From an uncultured Caryophanales bacterium (GTDB lineage Bacteria > Bacillota_I > Bacilli_A > RF39 > UBA660), in the NCBI GenBank assembly GCA_946611235.1, contig CAMODE010000009.1, forward strand, positions 1-49,955: DNA of 49,955 nucleotides, written 5' to 3'. Both the position numbers and the translations under genes were made by a program. Positions 16,249 through 25,545 of this stretch are shown here, one piece after another. Position 1 is the first letter of the stretch, and each line of letters starts with the position of its first letter. The notes under the pieces were generated by a model. That model was not told where the DNA came from. It searched no databases and worked only from the letters and a program-made list of their open reading frames with translations.

Positions 16249-17581
16249 AATTCACCTCGTATGGAGAATCTTTTGTTCCACTACCAGTAGTTAATAAATC
16301 TTTTTTGATTGCTATTACTGGTACTACTTTTAAATTAGTCGTGGATACTTTAGTATATACTTTGAAATCATTTTGCATTGTATAAATCATATTACTATCA
16401 TTTGATACTCCGGTTGATAGATAATAGTTTGTATTAGTTGGATTTAAGATGATATCTCCAATACTTAGAACTGTTACTTTTGTATTAATTGTTTCTTCAA
16501 GTACTTTTGAATAATCATAATTATTTGTATTATTATATATGCCATTAGAGAATGATGTTTCTTCTAGTATATTTTTATAACTTAGACTATTTAAATAGTT
16601 TTTATTTAAGTAGTATGCAAGTGATCCATTTATTGTGTCATTATGTTTATAGTTATTATTTGAATATTTATATTTTATTTCTTCATTATTTATAGTTAAA
16701 TAATTATCTAGGGATAATTTTACATAGTTATCATCTTCCTGATATATTCTCCATGTATCATTATCTAGTTTTACATAACTTCCTATTATAGAATTTTCTT
16801 TTTCAAATGTATATGGATTTTCTTTTGTTCCGTCACCATTTGTTATTTCTACTGTACTTTTTATTGTAATTACTGGTTTTACTCCTAATATATCGGAACC
16901 ATCTGATGTACTTATTTTTCCATCTTTATCGACACACCATGTATTGGTATTACTTTCTTTATTAATTAGATAGTAGTATTCTTCGTTATTTAAGAAACTT
17001 TCTGAACTACCTGTATTTACATAATCATTTATTGATGGTATTGTTATATAGGTATCTTCTGCCCTCTTTTTACATGTAATGTTTTTAGTATCATTTATAT
17101 CATCTATACAAGTATTTGTGTAAGTTAGATATTTTTCACTATTATTAAGTGATTTTAGTAATATACCAGTATATTCTTTATTGGTATTATTTAACCAATT
17201 ATAAATATTTGAATCTTTAAATTCTAGGTTACCTTTAGCAAGTGAAGTTATACTATTATCTAAAGTAATTGTTACTGAACCATCAGATGATACTTTAATT
17301 ATTCTCCATAATAAATTTGAATATGATATATAATTATTTACATCGCTTCCATGAAAATAAAAATCTCCATTTATATTCTTAAAGTTTTCACTTCCATCAT
17401 TTTTTTCTTTGATAGTGTCTGCTATATGGGCTACTTTATCTACTGTATAATTTGCTTTATATAGTTTTATAAATCTTATACCATAGAATAAGATACAAGA
17501 CAATATAAATATTCCACTCACGATGTTAAATATTTTTTGAATACTTATTTTTCTTTTTTTCTTTTTTACTTCTTTACTCAA
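16241..17581 (-). CDS. Membrane-anchored protein with two copies of an extracellular domain
   Basis: A 446-residue protein that I cannot assign to a named function. After a Lys-rich start and one membrane helix (about 20-40) it contains two tandem copies of the same unit. Copy 1 has LLWRIIKVSSDGSVTITLDN and ends VKPVITIKS...NGDGTKENPYTFE. Copy 2 has DTWRIYQEDDNYVKLSLDN and ends VVPVIAIKK...GSGTKDSPYEV. Both carry a Trp-Arg strand and a GxGTxxxPY end, a pattern common in surface proteins of gut Bacilli. The start is TTG 17581, nine bases after AAAGGGA. It heads an operon with the NAGPA-type gene, so it may bind the same polymer. Confidence 0.65.
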   Translation of the reverse strand: MSKEVKKKKRKISIQKIFNIVSGIFILSCILFYGIRFIKLYKANYTVDKVAHIADTIKEKNDGSENFKNINGDFYFHGSDVNNYISYSNLLWRIIKVSSDGSVTITLDNSITSLAKGNLEFKDSNIYNWLNNTNKEYTGILLKSLNNSEKYLTYTNTCIDDINDTKNITCKKRAEDTYITIPSINDYVNTGSSESFLNNEEYYYLINKESNTNTWCVDKDGKISTSDGSDILGVKPVITIKSTVEITNGDGTKENPYTFEKENSIIGSYVKLDNDTWRIYQEDDNYVKLSLDNYLTINNEEIKYKYSNNNYKHNDTINGSLAYYLNKNYLNSLSYKNILEETSFSNGIYNNTNNYDYSKVLEETINTKVTVLSIGDIILNPTNTNYYLSTGVSNDSNMIYTMQNDFKVYTKVSTTNLKVVPVIAIKKDLLTTGSGTKDSPYEVNYE

Positions 17582-17610
17582 TTTTATCAATCCCTTTCTT
17601 TTGTATTTTA

Positions 17611-17639
17611 ATTATAACAAAATGTGACCTTTTTTTCAA
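17611..17639 (-). promoter_or_regulatory. Sigma-A promoter of the surface-protein operon
   Basis: Minus strand TTGAAA (17639-17634), 17-nt spacer, TATAAT (17616-17611). Confidence 0.7.
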
Positions 17640-17652
17640 CTTAAAAAAACAA

Positions 17653-17681
17653 TTTACTTAAACTTAATTTAATGCTATAAT
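17653..17681 (+). promoter_or_regulatory. Promoter of DUF951 with a very short leader
   Basis: TTTACT (17653-17658), 17-nt spacer, TGC then TATAAT (17676-17681). The ATG at 17698 is only 17 bases after the -10, so the transcript leader would be about 10 nt and no GG-rich ribosome site is present, only GTGAT. Confidence 0.55.
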
Positions 17682-17697
17682 GTTATTGTGATGTGAT

Positions 17698-17892
17698 ATG
17701 GAATATAATTTAAATGATAAAGTTATTATGAAAAAAGAGCATCCTTGTGGAAATAATGAATTTGAGATTATTAGACTAGGAGCAGATATTAAAATTAAAT
17801 GTACTAAATGTGGTCATGTTATTATGCTTCCAAGAGTTGATTTTAATAAAAAGATTAAGAAGGTGATTATTAATGAAAAAGAAAAAAATTAG
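17698..17892 (+). CDS. DUF951 (YyzM-like) zinc-ribbon protein
   Basis: A 64-residue protein matching DUF951. It shows MKKEHPCGNNEFEIIRLGADIKIKC and a CTKCGH pair, then VIMLPRVDF and a basic tail. The three cysteines and the histidine probably bind zinc, and the family is thought to contact nucleic acid or ribosomes. In Firmicutes it usually sits directly before ychF. Here an AbgT-type gene and a WG-repeat gene are interposed. Its end overlaps the next gene by 20 bases. The start has almost no leader. Confidence 0.85.
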   Translation: MEYNLNDKVIMKKEHPCGNNEFEIIRLGADIKIKCTKCGHVIMLPRVDFNKKIKKVIINEKEKN

Positions 17893-19408
17893 ATTACATC
17901 CAGCACTTGTGTTTTTAATATTGACACTTGGAGTAATGATATTTAGTGTTATTGGTAATTTACTTAATTTGGAAGCTAGTTACTTTGTTGTTAATGAGTC
18001 CACAGGTGATTTGACTACTCAAGTTGTTACAATTAATAATTTATTTAATAGGACAGGATTACAATATTTAATAAGTAGTATGCTTAATAATTTTATATCT
18101 TTTGCTCCTCTTGGCAATTTGATTATTGGTTTACTTGGAGTAGGTGTTGGATATAAATCGGGATATTTAAATTCTTTATTTAAAGTAATTGGAGAAAAAG
18201 TTCCTAGAAGATTTATTACTTTTGTAATTGTACTTCTTGGTATTATTTTTTCAATGTTTTATGAAGTTGGATATGTAATACTAATTCCCCTAGCGGCGAT
18301 TATGTTTATGAATTTAGGTAGACATCCGTCCGCAGGTATTTGCGCAGCTTATAGTGGAATTACCTTTGGATATGGAGCCAATTTTATTATTAATAGATTA
18401 GATAGTATATTACTTACTTATTCTAATAAGGCTGCTATGGTACTTGATTCTTCATATAAAATTAATATATATGGTAATATTATTTTTACTATTATTAGTA
18501 CAGTACTTCTTTCTTATGTAGGAATGATGATTACTGAGAGATTTATTATTCCAAAACTTGGTAAATATACTTTTGATGCTGAAGAACCTTCTCAAGAAGG
18601 TGAGGTATCTAAAAAAGAAAGAAAAGGACTTATTATTTCTTTAATTGCTACTTTTGTTGTAATTTTAATACTTGGATATTGTATAATTAAAGGTCTTCCT
18701 TTTTCAGGATTATTACTTGATTTAAAACAAGGTAGATATGTTGATATGTTGTTTGGAGAAGGTTCATATTTTTATAAGGGTTCTGTTGTTATATTTTCTT
18801 TTTTACTTATATTTAGTTCACTTATATATGGTATTAGAACTAAATCAATTGATGATAATAGAGATTTAGTTGATGGAATGAGTTATTACTTAAAAGATGT
18901 TGCTTCTCTATTGGTACTGATATTTTTTGCTGCTCAGTTTGTACTTATATTTAAAGAAACTAATATTGGTTTATTTATTGTGGCATCTTTATCTGAACTA
19001 CTTAATGGACTTGAATTATCAGGATTATCTCTTGTTATTATTACTTTCTTAGTAGTAGCTGTTAGTTCGTTTTTTGTACCAATGGCATCTACTAAATGGG
19101 CAATGCTTAGTCCTACGATTGTTCCAATGTTTATGCAAGCTAGTATGTCTCCAGAATTTGCTGGTGCTGTATTTAGGGCTGCTGATAGTAGTATGAAAGG
19201 ACTTACACCTTTATTTAGTTATTTTGTAATTTTAATAGGTTTTTTACATATTTATAATAAAAGAAAGAATGATGTTATTACGATTACTGATGCAATGAGT
19301 TTAATGGTTCCTTATACAATAGCATTTACAATTGTTTGGTTTATTATTATGCTTGCATTTTATATTATTGGTATACCAATTGGCATAGATACTAGGGTTA
19401 TGTTATAG
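17873..19408 (+). CDS. AbgT family transporter
   Basis: A 511-residue membrane protein with about 11-13 hydrophobic segments and the AbgT pattern. It has an N-terminal helix (HPALVFLILTLGVMIFS), a periplasmic segment with LFNRTGLQYLISSMLNNFI, FAPLGNLIIGLLGVGVGYKSG in the first inverted repeat, and SSFFVPMASTKWAMLSP in the second. AbgT proteins import p-aminobenzoyl-glutamate or export sulphonamide-like drugs; which applies here is open. AAGGTGATT lies seven bases before ATG 17873, inside the end of DUF951, so the two are coupled. No abgA or abgB peptidase genes follow, which weakens a folate-salvage role. Confidence 0.82.
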   Translation: MKKKKIRLHPALVFLILTLGVMIFSVIGNLLNLEASYFVVNESTGDLTTQVVTINNLFNRTGLQYLISSMLNNFISFAPLGNLIIGLLGVGVGYKSGYLNSLFKVIGEKVPRRFITFVIVLLGIIFSMFYEVGYVILIPLAAIMFMNLGRHPSAGICAAYSGITFGYGANFIINRLDSILLTYSNKAAMVLDSSYKINIYGNIIFTIISTVLLSYVGMMITERFIIPKLGKYTFDAEEPSQEGEVSKKERKGLIISLIATFVVILILGYCIIKGLPFSGLLLDLKQGRYVDMLFGEGSYFYKGSVVIFSFLLIFSSLIYGIRTKSIDDNRDLVDGMSYYLKDVASLLVLIFFAAQFVLIFKETNIGLFIVASLSELLNGLELSGLSLVIITFLVVAVSSFFVPMASTKWAMLSPTIVPMFMQASMSPEFAGAVFRAADSSMKGLTPLFSYFVILIGFLHIYNKRKNDVITITDAMSLMVPYTIAFTIVWFIIMLAFYIIGIPIGIDTRVML

Positions 19409-19491
19409 GAGATATTTTTTAATATGTTCAATAACATATTTGTAATTTATTGCTGCAGGAAAATGATAAAACTTTAAGGAGGTATTTATTA

Positions 19492-20775
19492 ATGGATAAT
19501 TTAGGGCCAATTTATTTTATAGACTATCAAAAAAAAGAAATGATATGTGAATTTATTAATGGTTATCCATTTACTTTGAAAAATGACTTATCTATTAGAA
19601 CTATAAGTGATGGATTTATTGGCGTTAGAAATAGAGATAATTTATATGGAATACTTGATTTTAAGGGTAAAGAAATTATTCCGTGCAAATATAGATTTAT
19701 TTCTAAAATTGGGGAAAATAGATTTAGAGTTACTAAAGATGTAAAAGAAGGCTTATTCAATATGGAAGGTAAAGAAATAATTCCATGTGATAAGTATTCT
19801 TGTATCGGCCCATTTCGTGAAGGATATAGTGTTGTTAAAAAAGCTTCTCCTGGTATATTAGGACATTGGGGTTTAATTGATATTAATGGTAATGAAATAA
19901 TACCTTGTGATAATGATGGACTGGAAGATTTTTCGGAAGGAAAAATTGCTGTTTATAAAAATTTAAAATATGGGTATATGGATATTAATGGTTCTTTAAT
20001 AATTCCTTTTGAGTTTGAAAAAGCAAATAAGTTTAAAGGAGGAATTGCTTCAGTTAAAAAGAATTCTTTATGGGGCTATATTGATGAAGAAGGAAGAAAA
20101 ATAACGAATTTTGAATACAATAATGCATACGAGTTTGATGGTGATTTGGCTATTGTTCAAGATAAAAATAACTTATGGGGATTAATAAATAAAAGTGGTG
20201 AGATTGTTGTTCCGTTTGTGTACAAGGAAATTCATAAATTTAATAATAATTTTTTAGTTCAGGATAATAATAATTTATGGGGTTATCTTGATGAAAAAGG
20301 GAATAAAGTAATTGAATGTAAATTTAATGGTGCATCTAATTTTAGTGAAAAAATTGCACCTGTCCAAAATAAAGATGGTCTTTGGGGCTATATTGATTAT
20401 GATGAAAATGTAATAGTTAAATTTGAATATGCTAAGGCTTATAGATTTTCTGAAGGCGTATCTCCTGTTCAAAATAAAAAAGGTTTATGGGGATTTGTCA
20501 ATACGAATGGTGAAATGGTTACTCCATTTATTTTTAGAGAGGTAAAAGTTTTTTTTGAGGGCCCGTGGTATGGAAAAGATGTTGAGGGAAATTGGCAAGT
20601 AATGAAAAATGGTAGACCATGTATTAGGACTAATATTTATTATTGTGCTGATTTAATATATGACGATAAAAAAATAGAAACAGTTACTGCTACTAATAGA
20701 GGAGATTTAGAAAAGTTAAAAAAAGAGGCTTTAGAAAACTTTTATAATAGTAGTGAATTTAGAAAAAAACATTAA
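19492..20775 (+). CDS. WG-repeat protein
   Basis: The 427-residue protein is built mainly of about nine WG beta-repeats of 40-45 residues. Each repeat carries a core like LWGYIDEEGR followed by an I/V-rich strand and a xxFxYxxAxxFxxG element. The cores run from NLYGILDFKGKEIIP (about residue 50) to LWGFVNTNGEMVTPF (about 350). A Lys/Glu-rich helical tail follows. No signal peptide or membrane helix is seen, so it is probably cytosolic, perhaps a binding scaffold. I choose ATG 19492 because AAGGAGG is eight bases upstream. A terminator and repeat copy B follow. WG proteins vary between strains, and this one lies between two genes that are normally adjacent, suggesting insertion. Confidence 0.85.
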   Translation: MDNLGPIYFIDYQKKEMICEFINGYPFTLKNDLSIRTISDGFIGVRNRDNLYGILDFKGKEIIPCKYRFISKIGENRFRVTKDVKEGLFNMEGKEIIPCDKYSCIGPFREGYSVVKKASPGILGHWGLIDINGNEIIPCDNDGLEDFSEGKIAVYKNLKYGYMDINGSLIIPFEFEKANKFKGGIASVKKNSLWGYIDEEGRKITNFEYNNAYEFDGDLAIVQDKNNLWGLINKSGEIVVPFVYKEIHKFNNNFLVQDNNNLWGYLDEKGNKVIECKFNGASNFSEKIAPVQNKDGLWGYIDYDENVIVKFEYAKAYRFSEGVSPVQNKKGLWGFVNTNGEMVTPFIFREVKVFFEGPWYGKDVEGNWQVMKNGRPCIRTNIYYCADLIYDDKKIETVTATNRGDLEKLKKEALENFYNSSEFRKKH

Positions 20776-20785
20776 TATAAGTTAT

Positions 20786-20812
20786 AAGAACAGAAATGTT
20801 CTTTTTCTTTAT
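20786..20812 (+). terminator. Intrinsic terminator after the WG-repeat gene
   Basis: AAGAACA (20786-20792), loop GAAA, TGTTCTT (20797-20803), then a T-rich tail. Confidence 0.75.
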
Positions 20813-20827
20813 AATTAAATCTAATTA

Positions 20828-20936
20828 ATGGATGTTTCTATTAGAAGATTTCCGCGGATTAACTTGTTAATCCGTTAGCGTAAGCGGTTAATAATAAAAA
20901 TGTAGAAATAAACTATATTATTTATGTTTGAAATAT
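20828..20936 (+). repeat. Double-hairpin intergenic repeat, copy B
   Basis: It aligns with copy A at 11393-11507. The hairpin GGATTAAC-TT-GTTAATCC (20856-20873) is identical, and the second element CCGTTAGCGTAAGCGG (20872-20887) forms a weaker stem. It lies in the gap between the WG-repeat gene and ychF. Confidence 0.7.
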
Positions 20937-20955
20937 AGATATTTAATGGTATAAT
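20928..20955 (+). promoter_or_regulatory. Promoter of ychF
   Basis: TTGAAA (20928-20933), 16-nt spacer ending TGG, TATAAT (20950-20955). The -35 falls in the tail of repeat copy B. Confidence 0.55.
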
Positions 20956-20980
20956 ATGGTAGTAAGAAAGAAGTGATGTT

Positions 20981-22078
20981 ATGAGTTTAACTGCAGGTAT
21001 TGTAGGATTACCTAATGTTGGTAAATCTACTTTATTTAATGCTATTACAAAGAAAAATATATTAGCAGCTAATTATCCGTTTGCTACTATAGATCCTAAT
21101 GTAGGAGTAGTTACTGTTCCAGATAAAAGAGTAGAAGTATTAGAAAAAATGTATACCCCTGAAAGAACAATTCCTACTACTTATGAATTTACGGATATAG
21201 CAGGTCTTGTAAAAGGTGCTAGTAATGGTGAAGGACTTGGTAATAAGTTTTTATCACATATTAGAGAAGTAGATGCAGTAGTAGAAGTAGTTAGATGCTT
21301 TGAAGATGAAAATATTATTCATGTAGATGGTAATGTTGATCCGATAAGAGATATTGAAGTAATCAATGTAGAATTAGTTCTTTCGGATTTAGAGATTGTT
21401 GATTCAAGAATTAATAAAATTGGAAAAAAAGCTATGACTACGAAGAATAAAGATGATATTAAAGAAATAGAACTATTAGAAAGAATTAAGAAAGCTCTTG
21501 AAGAGAATATTCCAGTAAGAAAATTAGGACTAGATGATGAAGAAAAAAAGATTATTAGTTCATTTAATTTAATTACTTTAAAACCTATTATATATGCTTT
21601 AAATGTAGGAGAAGATGAAGTTACTAATGGTAATGAATATACTAAGAGGGTTATTGAATATGCTGAAAAAGAAGGATCTGAAACAGTTATTATTTGTGCT
21701 AAATTAGAAAGTGAATTATCCGAACTTAATGATGATGAAAAGAATGAGTTTTTAAAAGAACTTGGTATTAATGAAAGTGGTTTAGATGCTCTTATTCATA
21801 AAACATATAAACTATTAGGACTTGCTACATTCTTTACAGTAGGAAGTGATGAAGTTAGAGCATGGACTTTTAGAAAAGGAATGAAAGCTCCTGAATGTGC
21901 TGGTATTATTCATAGTGATTTCGAAAGAGGATTTATTAAAGCTGAGGTTATGTCTTATGAAGATTTAATTACTGCTGGCAGTGAACTTAAGGTTAGAGAA
22001 AATGGTAGAGCTAGAATAGAAGGTAAAGAATATATTATGCAAGATGGAGATATTTGCCATTTTAGATTTAATGTTTAG
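20981..22078 (+). CDS. ychF: Redox-regulated ribosome-binding ATPase YchF (EngD)
   Basis: YchF is an Obg-family P-loop protein that hydrolyses ATP in preference to GTP and binds ribosomes. The 365 residues contain G1 GLPNVGKS (8-15), the switch region ANYPFATIDPNVGVV, G3 DIAGLVKGASNGEGLGNKFL, and an NxxE/D-type specificity position typical of YchF. A coiled coil and a C-terminal TGS domain follow (TFFTVGSDEVRAWTFRKG...GRARIEGKEYIMQDGDICHFRFNV). The ribosome site is GAAGTGAT. The gene pairs with pepF downstream, 12 bases away. Confidence 0.95.
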   Translation: MSLTAGIVGLPNVGKSTLFNAITKKNILAANYPFATIDPNVGVVTVPDKRVEVLEKMYTPERTIPTTYEFTDIAGLVKGASNGEGLGNKFLSHIREVDAVVEVVRCFEDENIIHVDGNVDPIRDIEVINVELVLSDLEIVDSRINKIGKKAMTTKNKDDIKEIELLERIKKALEENIPVRKLGLDDEEKKIISSFNLITLKPIIYALNVGEDEVTNGNEYTKRVIEYAEKEGSETVIICAKLESELSELNDDEKNEFLKELGINESGLDALIHKTYKLLGLATFFTVGSDEVRAWTFRKGMKAPECAGIIHSDFERGFIKAEVMSYEDLITAGSELKVRENGRARIEGKEYIMQDGDICHFRFNV

Positions 22079-22090
22079 AAAGGATAAAAT

Positions 22091-23875
22091 ATGAAAGATA
22101 GAAAAGATATTGATATTAAGTATACTTGGGATTTAGAAAAGATTTATAGTAGTATCTTAGACTTTAATAAGGACTATGAATTGGTTAAGAATAAGATAAA
22201 TGAATTATTTAAGTATGAAAAAAAGATGACTGATAATAGTGATAATTTCTATAATACTATTAAGTTATCTTTTGAAATTGAAAGAATAATTGATAAATTA
22301 TCTGTATATACTAGTTTATCTTTTGATTTAGATACATCGAATAATGAAATGCAAGAACTTAGTGAAAGAGTATCTAATTTAAGAAGTGAGTATTCTAAGA
22401 ATAGTTATTTTATTGTACCTAGTATTTTAAAATTAGATAGAAAAACTATTGATAAGTATATGGAAGAAGTACCTAAATTAAAAGAATATGAAGTATCTAT
22501 TAATGAAATATATAGGTATAAAGATCATACTTTAAGTGATGAAGAAGAAAAACTACTATCGAGTATTGGTAAGATAGTGGGTAACTGTTATGACACATAT
22601 GAACTTTTTAAAGATTGTGATATGACTTTTGATAATATTATAGATGAAGATGGTAAAGAAGTAGAACTTAATAATAGTACTTATTCACTTTATATTGAGA
22701 GTAAAGATAGAAAAGTTAGAGAGAATGCTTTTAAATCTTTATATAAAGAATATAAGAAATATGCTAATACTTTTGCTTCTTTAATATCTACGAATATGAA
22801 AGAGTTATCGACTTTGGCTAAGATAGAAAAATATAATAGTGCAATAGAGATGAGTTTATTTAGAGATGATGTTAGTATAGACGTTTATAATAATTTAATT
22901 GATAGTGTCCATAATCATATTGACTATATTTATGATTATTATAAATTAAAAAAAGATATTATGGGACTAGATGAATTTCATTTATATGATATATATGTTC
23001 CTATGCAGAAAGATTACGATAAAAAATATGAATATGAAGAAGGAAAGAAAACAATACTTAAAGTACTTGAAGTATTTGGGGATGAATATATAAATAAGGT
23101 AAAAGAAGCATTAGATAGCAGGTGGATAGATGTCTATCCTACGAAAGCTAAGAGAACTGGAGGATACTCTGGTGGTAGTTATGATACTTATCCTTATATA
23201 CTACTCAATTATCAAGATAAATATAATGATATGTCTACTTTAATTCATGAGATGGGACATTCTATGCATAGTTATTATTCAAGAACTTATAATGATTATC
23301 AGAATAGTGAATATCGCATTTTTGTAGCAGAAGTAGCTTCTACAGTTAATGAGTTATTACTTAGTCATTATATGATTGAGCATAGTAATAGTAAAGAAGA
23401 AAAACTATCTATTCTTAATAACTTAATGGAATTATATAGAGCTACAATATTTAGACAGACAATGTTTGCGGAGTTTGAAAAGAAGATATCTAATATGATC
23501 GATAATGAAGAAGTTTTAACTAGTGATAAATTATCAAATATGTATTATGATTTAAATAAGTTTTACTTTGGAGATTCTGTAGTAGTAGATGATGATATTA
23601 GATATGAATGGGAAAGAATACCTCACTTCTATTATGATTTTTATGTATATAAATATGCTACTGGACTTAGTGCTGCAACTTATATTGTAAAGAATATATT
23701 AAATGGCAAAGAGGGAGCAGTAGATTCTTATATTGAATTCTTAAAATGTGGAGGAAGATTATCTCCTTTAGAATCTCTTAAGGTAGCAGGTGTTGATCTT
23801 GCTGATAAAAAAGTAGTAGACTCTGCTTTAGAGGAATTTAAAAATATTCTTGATATGTATAAAGAAAATATGTAA
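22091..23875 (+). CDS. pepF: Oligoendopeptidase F (M3B metallopeptidase)
   Basis: A cytoplasmic zinc peptidase that degrades oligopeptides. At 594 residues it matches PepF in length and order: a helical N-terminal region (about 1-200), the catalytic half, and the zinc motif HEMGH at residues 386-390 followed by SMHSYYSR. The downstream glutamate ligand is in VAEVASTVNELLLSHYM. YKYATGLSAATYIV near the C-terminus is also a PepF hallmark. AAAGGATAAAAT precedes the ATG. It is probably cotranscribed with ychF and ends at a hairpin shared with the converging gene. Confidence 0.93.
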   Translation: MKDRKDIDIKYTWDLEKIYSSILDFNKDYELVKNKINELFKYEKKMTDNSDNFYNTIKLSFEIERIIDKLSVYTSLSFDLDTSNNEMQELSERVSNLRSEYSKNSYFIVPSILKLDRKTIDKYMEEVPKLKEYEVSINEIYRYKDHTLSDEEEKLLSSIGKIVGNCYDTYELFKDCDMTFDNIIDEDGKEVELNNSTYSLYIESKDRKVRENAFKSLYKEYKKYANTFASLISTNMKELSTLAKIEKYNSAIEMSLFRDDVSIDVYNNLIDSVHNHIDYIYDYYKLKKDIMGLDEFHLYDIYVPMQKDYDKKYEYEEGKKTILKVLEVFGDEYINKVKEALDSRWIDVYPTKAKRTGGYSGGSYDTYPYILLNYQDKYNDMSTLIHEMGHSMHSYYSRTYNDYQNSEYRIFVAEVASTVNELLLSHYMIEHSNSKEEKLSILNNLMELYRATIFRQTMFAEFEKKISNMIDNEEVLTSDKLSNMYYDLNKFYFGDSVVVDDDIRYEWERIPHFYYDFYVYKYATGLSAATYIVKNILNGKEGAVDSYIEFLKCGGRLSPLESLKVAGVDLADKKVVDSALEEFKNILDMYKENM

Positions 23876-23876
23876 A

Positions 23877-23908
23877 ACTAAAAGAGACAATTTAATGTCT
23901 CTTTTAGT
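23877..23908. terminator. Bidirectional hairpin between pepF and the converging gene
   Basis: ACTAAAAGAGACA (23877-23889) and TGTCTCTTTTAGT (23896-23908) form a perfect 13-bp stem with loop ATTTAA. T-rich tracts lie inside the stem on both strands. Confidence 0.75.
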
Positions 23909-23917
23909 AATTATATA

Positions 23918-24322
23918 TTAATTAAAATAGTTATTTAAATATGATATTAAATTATCAGCATTTGTATAGTAAGTATAGTAATCAGAAGTATTACTTTCTT
24001 TTAGTATTAATGAGTTATTATCTATTATTTCAATATCTGAGATATCATTATTGTAATTTATAATTACTTTTTTATAACAAGTATTTAAATCACCTAGAAA
24101 TGGACCATTATCAGATAGTTTATTCCATTTTTTCTTTACTTCTTTTAGTACATCGTTATTTAATATATTGGTTGTTCCATCACATTTTAATGTGTATATT
24201 TCATAGTCTTCTTTTAGAATATTATCTATCCAATTATTTTGCTTTTTTGTTAGGAGAAGTACTCCTATTACAAGTAGTATGATTATCGGTAAGACAATTA
24301 ATATTATTTTTTTATTTTTCAT
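23918..24322 (-). CDS. Small membrane-anchored protein of unknown function
   Basis: The 134-residue protein has a short basic start, one strongly hydrophobic helix (about 5-24, IILIVLPIIILLVIGVLLL) and then a polar domain rich in Asn, Asp and Lys. Two cysteines (in LKCDG and NTCYK) could form a disulphide outside the cell. No lipobox is present. I do not recognise the family. GAAAGGATGATATA before the ATG provides a ribosome site and a good promoter lies upstream, so the gene is probably expressed by itself between pepF and prfB. Confidence 0.6.
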   Translation of the reverse strand: MKNKKIILIVLPIIILLVIGVLLLTKKQNNWIDNILKEDYEIYTLKCDGTTNILNNDVLKEVKKKWNKLSDNGPFLGDLNTCYKKVIINYNNDISDIEIIDNNSLILKESNTSDYYTYYTNADNLISYLNNYFN

Positions 24323-24349
24323 TATATCATCCTTTCATCTTATAAGATA

Positions 24350-24378
24350 ATATTATCATTTTGTTATTTTTATGTCAA
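24350..24378 (-). promoter_or_regulatory. Promoter of the 134-residue gene
   Basis: Minus strand TTGACA (24378-24373), 17-nt spacer, TAATAT (24355-24350). Confidence 0.55.
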
Positions 24379-24441
24379 TCTTTTAGATATGACTTTATTT
24401 TTTTTTAATTATACTATATAATTAAGGTGGAGGTAAAGGCT

Positions 24442-25525
24442 ATGGAACTTTATGAACTTAGAAATAAATATAATGATTTAAATAATAGATTAAATGATTT
24501 AAGGAGGTCTCTTTGACTTAGATAATAAGATTAAAAGAGAAGAAGAAATTAATAATTTAATGCTAGATAGTAATTTTTGGAATGATAGTGAGACTGCTAA
24601 TAGATTGGTAGGAGAACTTAAAAGTATTAAGAATATTGTTAGCAATATGGAAGATTTATCTAATAGTATTAGGGGTAATTTAGATGTTGTTGAAACCGAA
24701 GAAGATGTTGATATTCTTAATATGGCTGAAGAAGAAATACCTAGTATTTGTGATAAATTAGATAAATTAGAACTTGAGACTTATTTAAGTGGAGAGTATG
24801 ATAATTGTAATGCTATTTTTGAGATACATGCTGGAGCAGGTGGTACAGAGTCTTGTGATTGGGCTAATATGTTATATAGAATGTATATGAGATATGCTAG
24901 TAGTGCTGGATATACCTTAGTAGAACTTGACAAACAAGAAGGAGAAGAAGCGGGTATTAAGTCTGTTATGTTTCAGATTAATGGTAATAATGCATATGGG
25001 TATTTAAAGAGAGAAAAAGGTGTACATAGACTTGTTCGAATTAGTCCATTTGATGCTGGTAATAGAAGACACACCTCTTTTGCATCAGTTGATGTTATGC
25101 CAGAGATTGATAAAAATATTGATATTGAAATTAATGAATCTGATATAAGAGTAGATATTTATCGTAGTAGTGGCCCTGGTGGTCAAGGTGTTAATACAAC
25201 AGATAGTGCTGTTAGAATTACACATATTCCTACGGGTATTGTTGTTACTTGTCAGAATGAAAGAAGTCAAATCAGAAATAAAGAAAAGGCTTTAGAAGTG
25301 TTAAAGAGTAAACTTTATTTAATAGAAATAGAAAAACAAAATGAAAAATTAAATGGTATAAGGGGAGAACAACTTAGTAATGGATGGGGTTCTGCTAAAA
25401 GAAGTTATGTAATGTGTCCTTATACCTTAGTAAAAGATAATGACTCAGGATATGAATCTAGTAATGTTAATGATATATTAGATGGTAATATAGAGAGTAT
25501 GATTGAAGTGGGACTTAAAAATTAG
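24442..25525 (+). CDS. prfB: Peptide chain release factor 2, with programmed +1 frameshift
   Basis: RF2 ends translation at UGA and UAA. The gene is in two frames. Codons 1-24 run from ATG 24442 to CTT 24511-24513 and are followed by TGA (24514-24516). Reading resumes one base on at GAC 24515, giving 360 residues. The site is the classic autoregulatory one: an internal AGGAGG (24502-24507), a 3-nt spacer and CTTTGAC. When RF2 is scarce the ribosome slips and makes more. Downstream motifs agree: the recognition tripeptide SPF in VRISPFDAG, which marks RF2, and GGQ at 246-248. GGTGGAGG precedes the ATG. secA, the usual upstream partner, is absent. Confidence 0.96.
24502..24517 (+). promoter_or_regulatory. 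RF2 programmed +1 frameshift signal
   Basis: AGGAGG TCT CTT TGA C. The Shine-Dalgarno-like AGGAGG sits three bases before the slippery CTT, with an in-frame TGA and a following C, as in the E. coli and Bacillus RF2 genes. Confidence 0.95.
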
Positions 25526-25545
25526 AATAAAAGGGAGAGGTAGTT

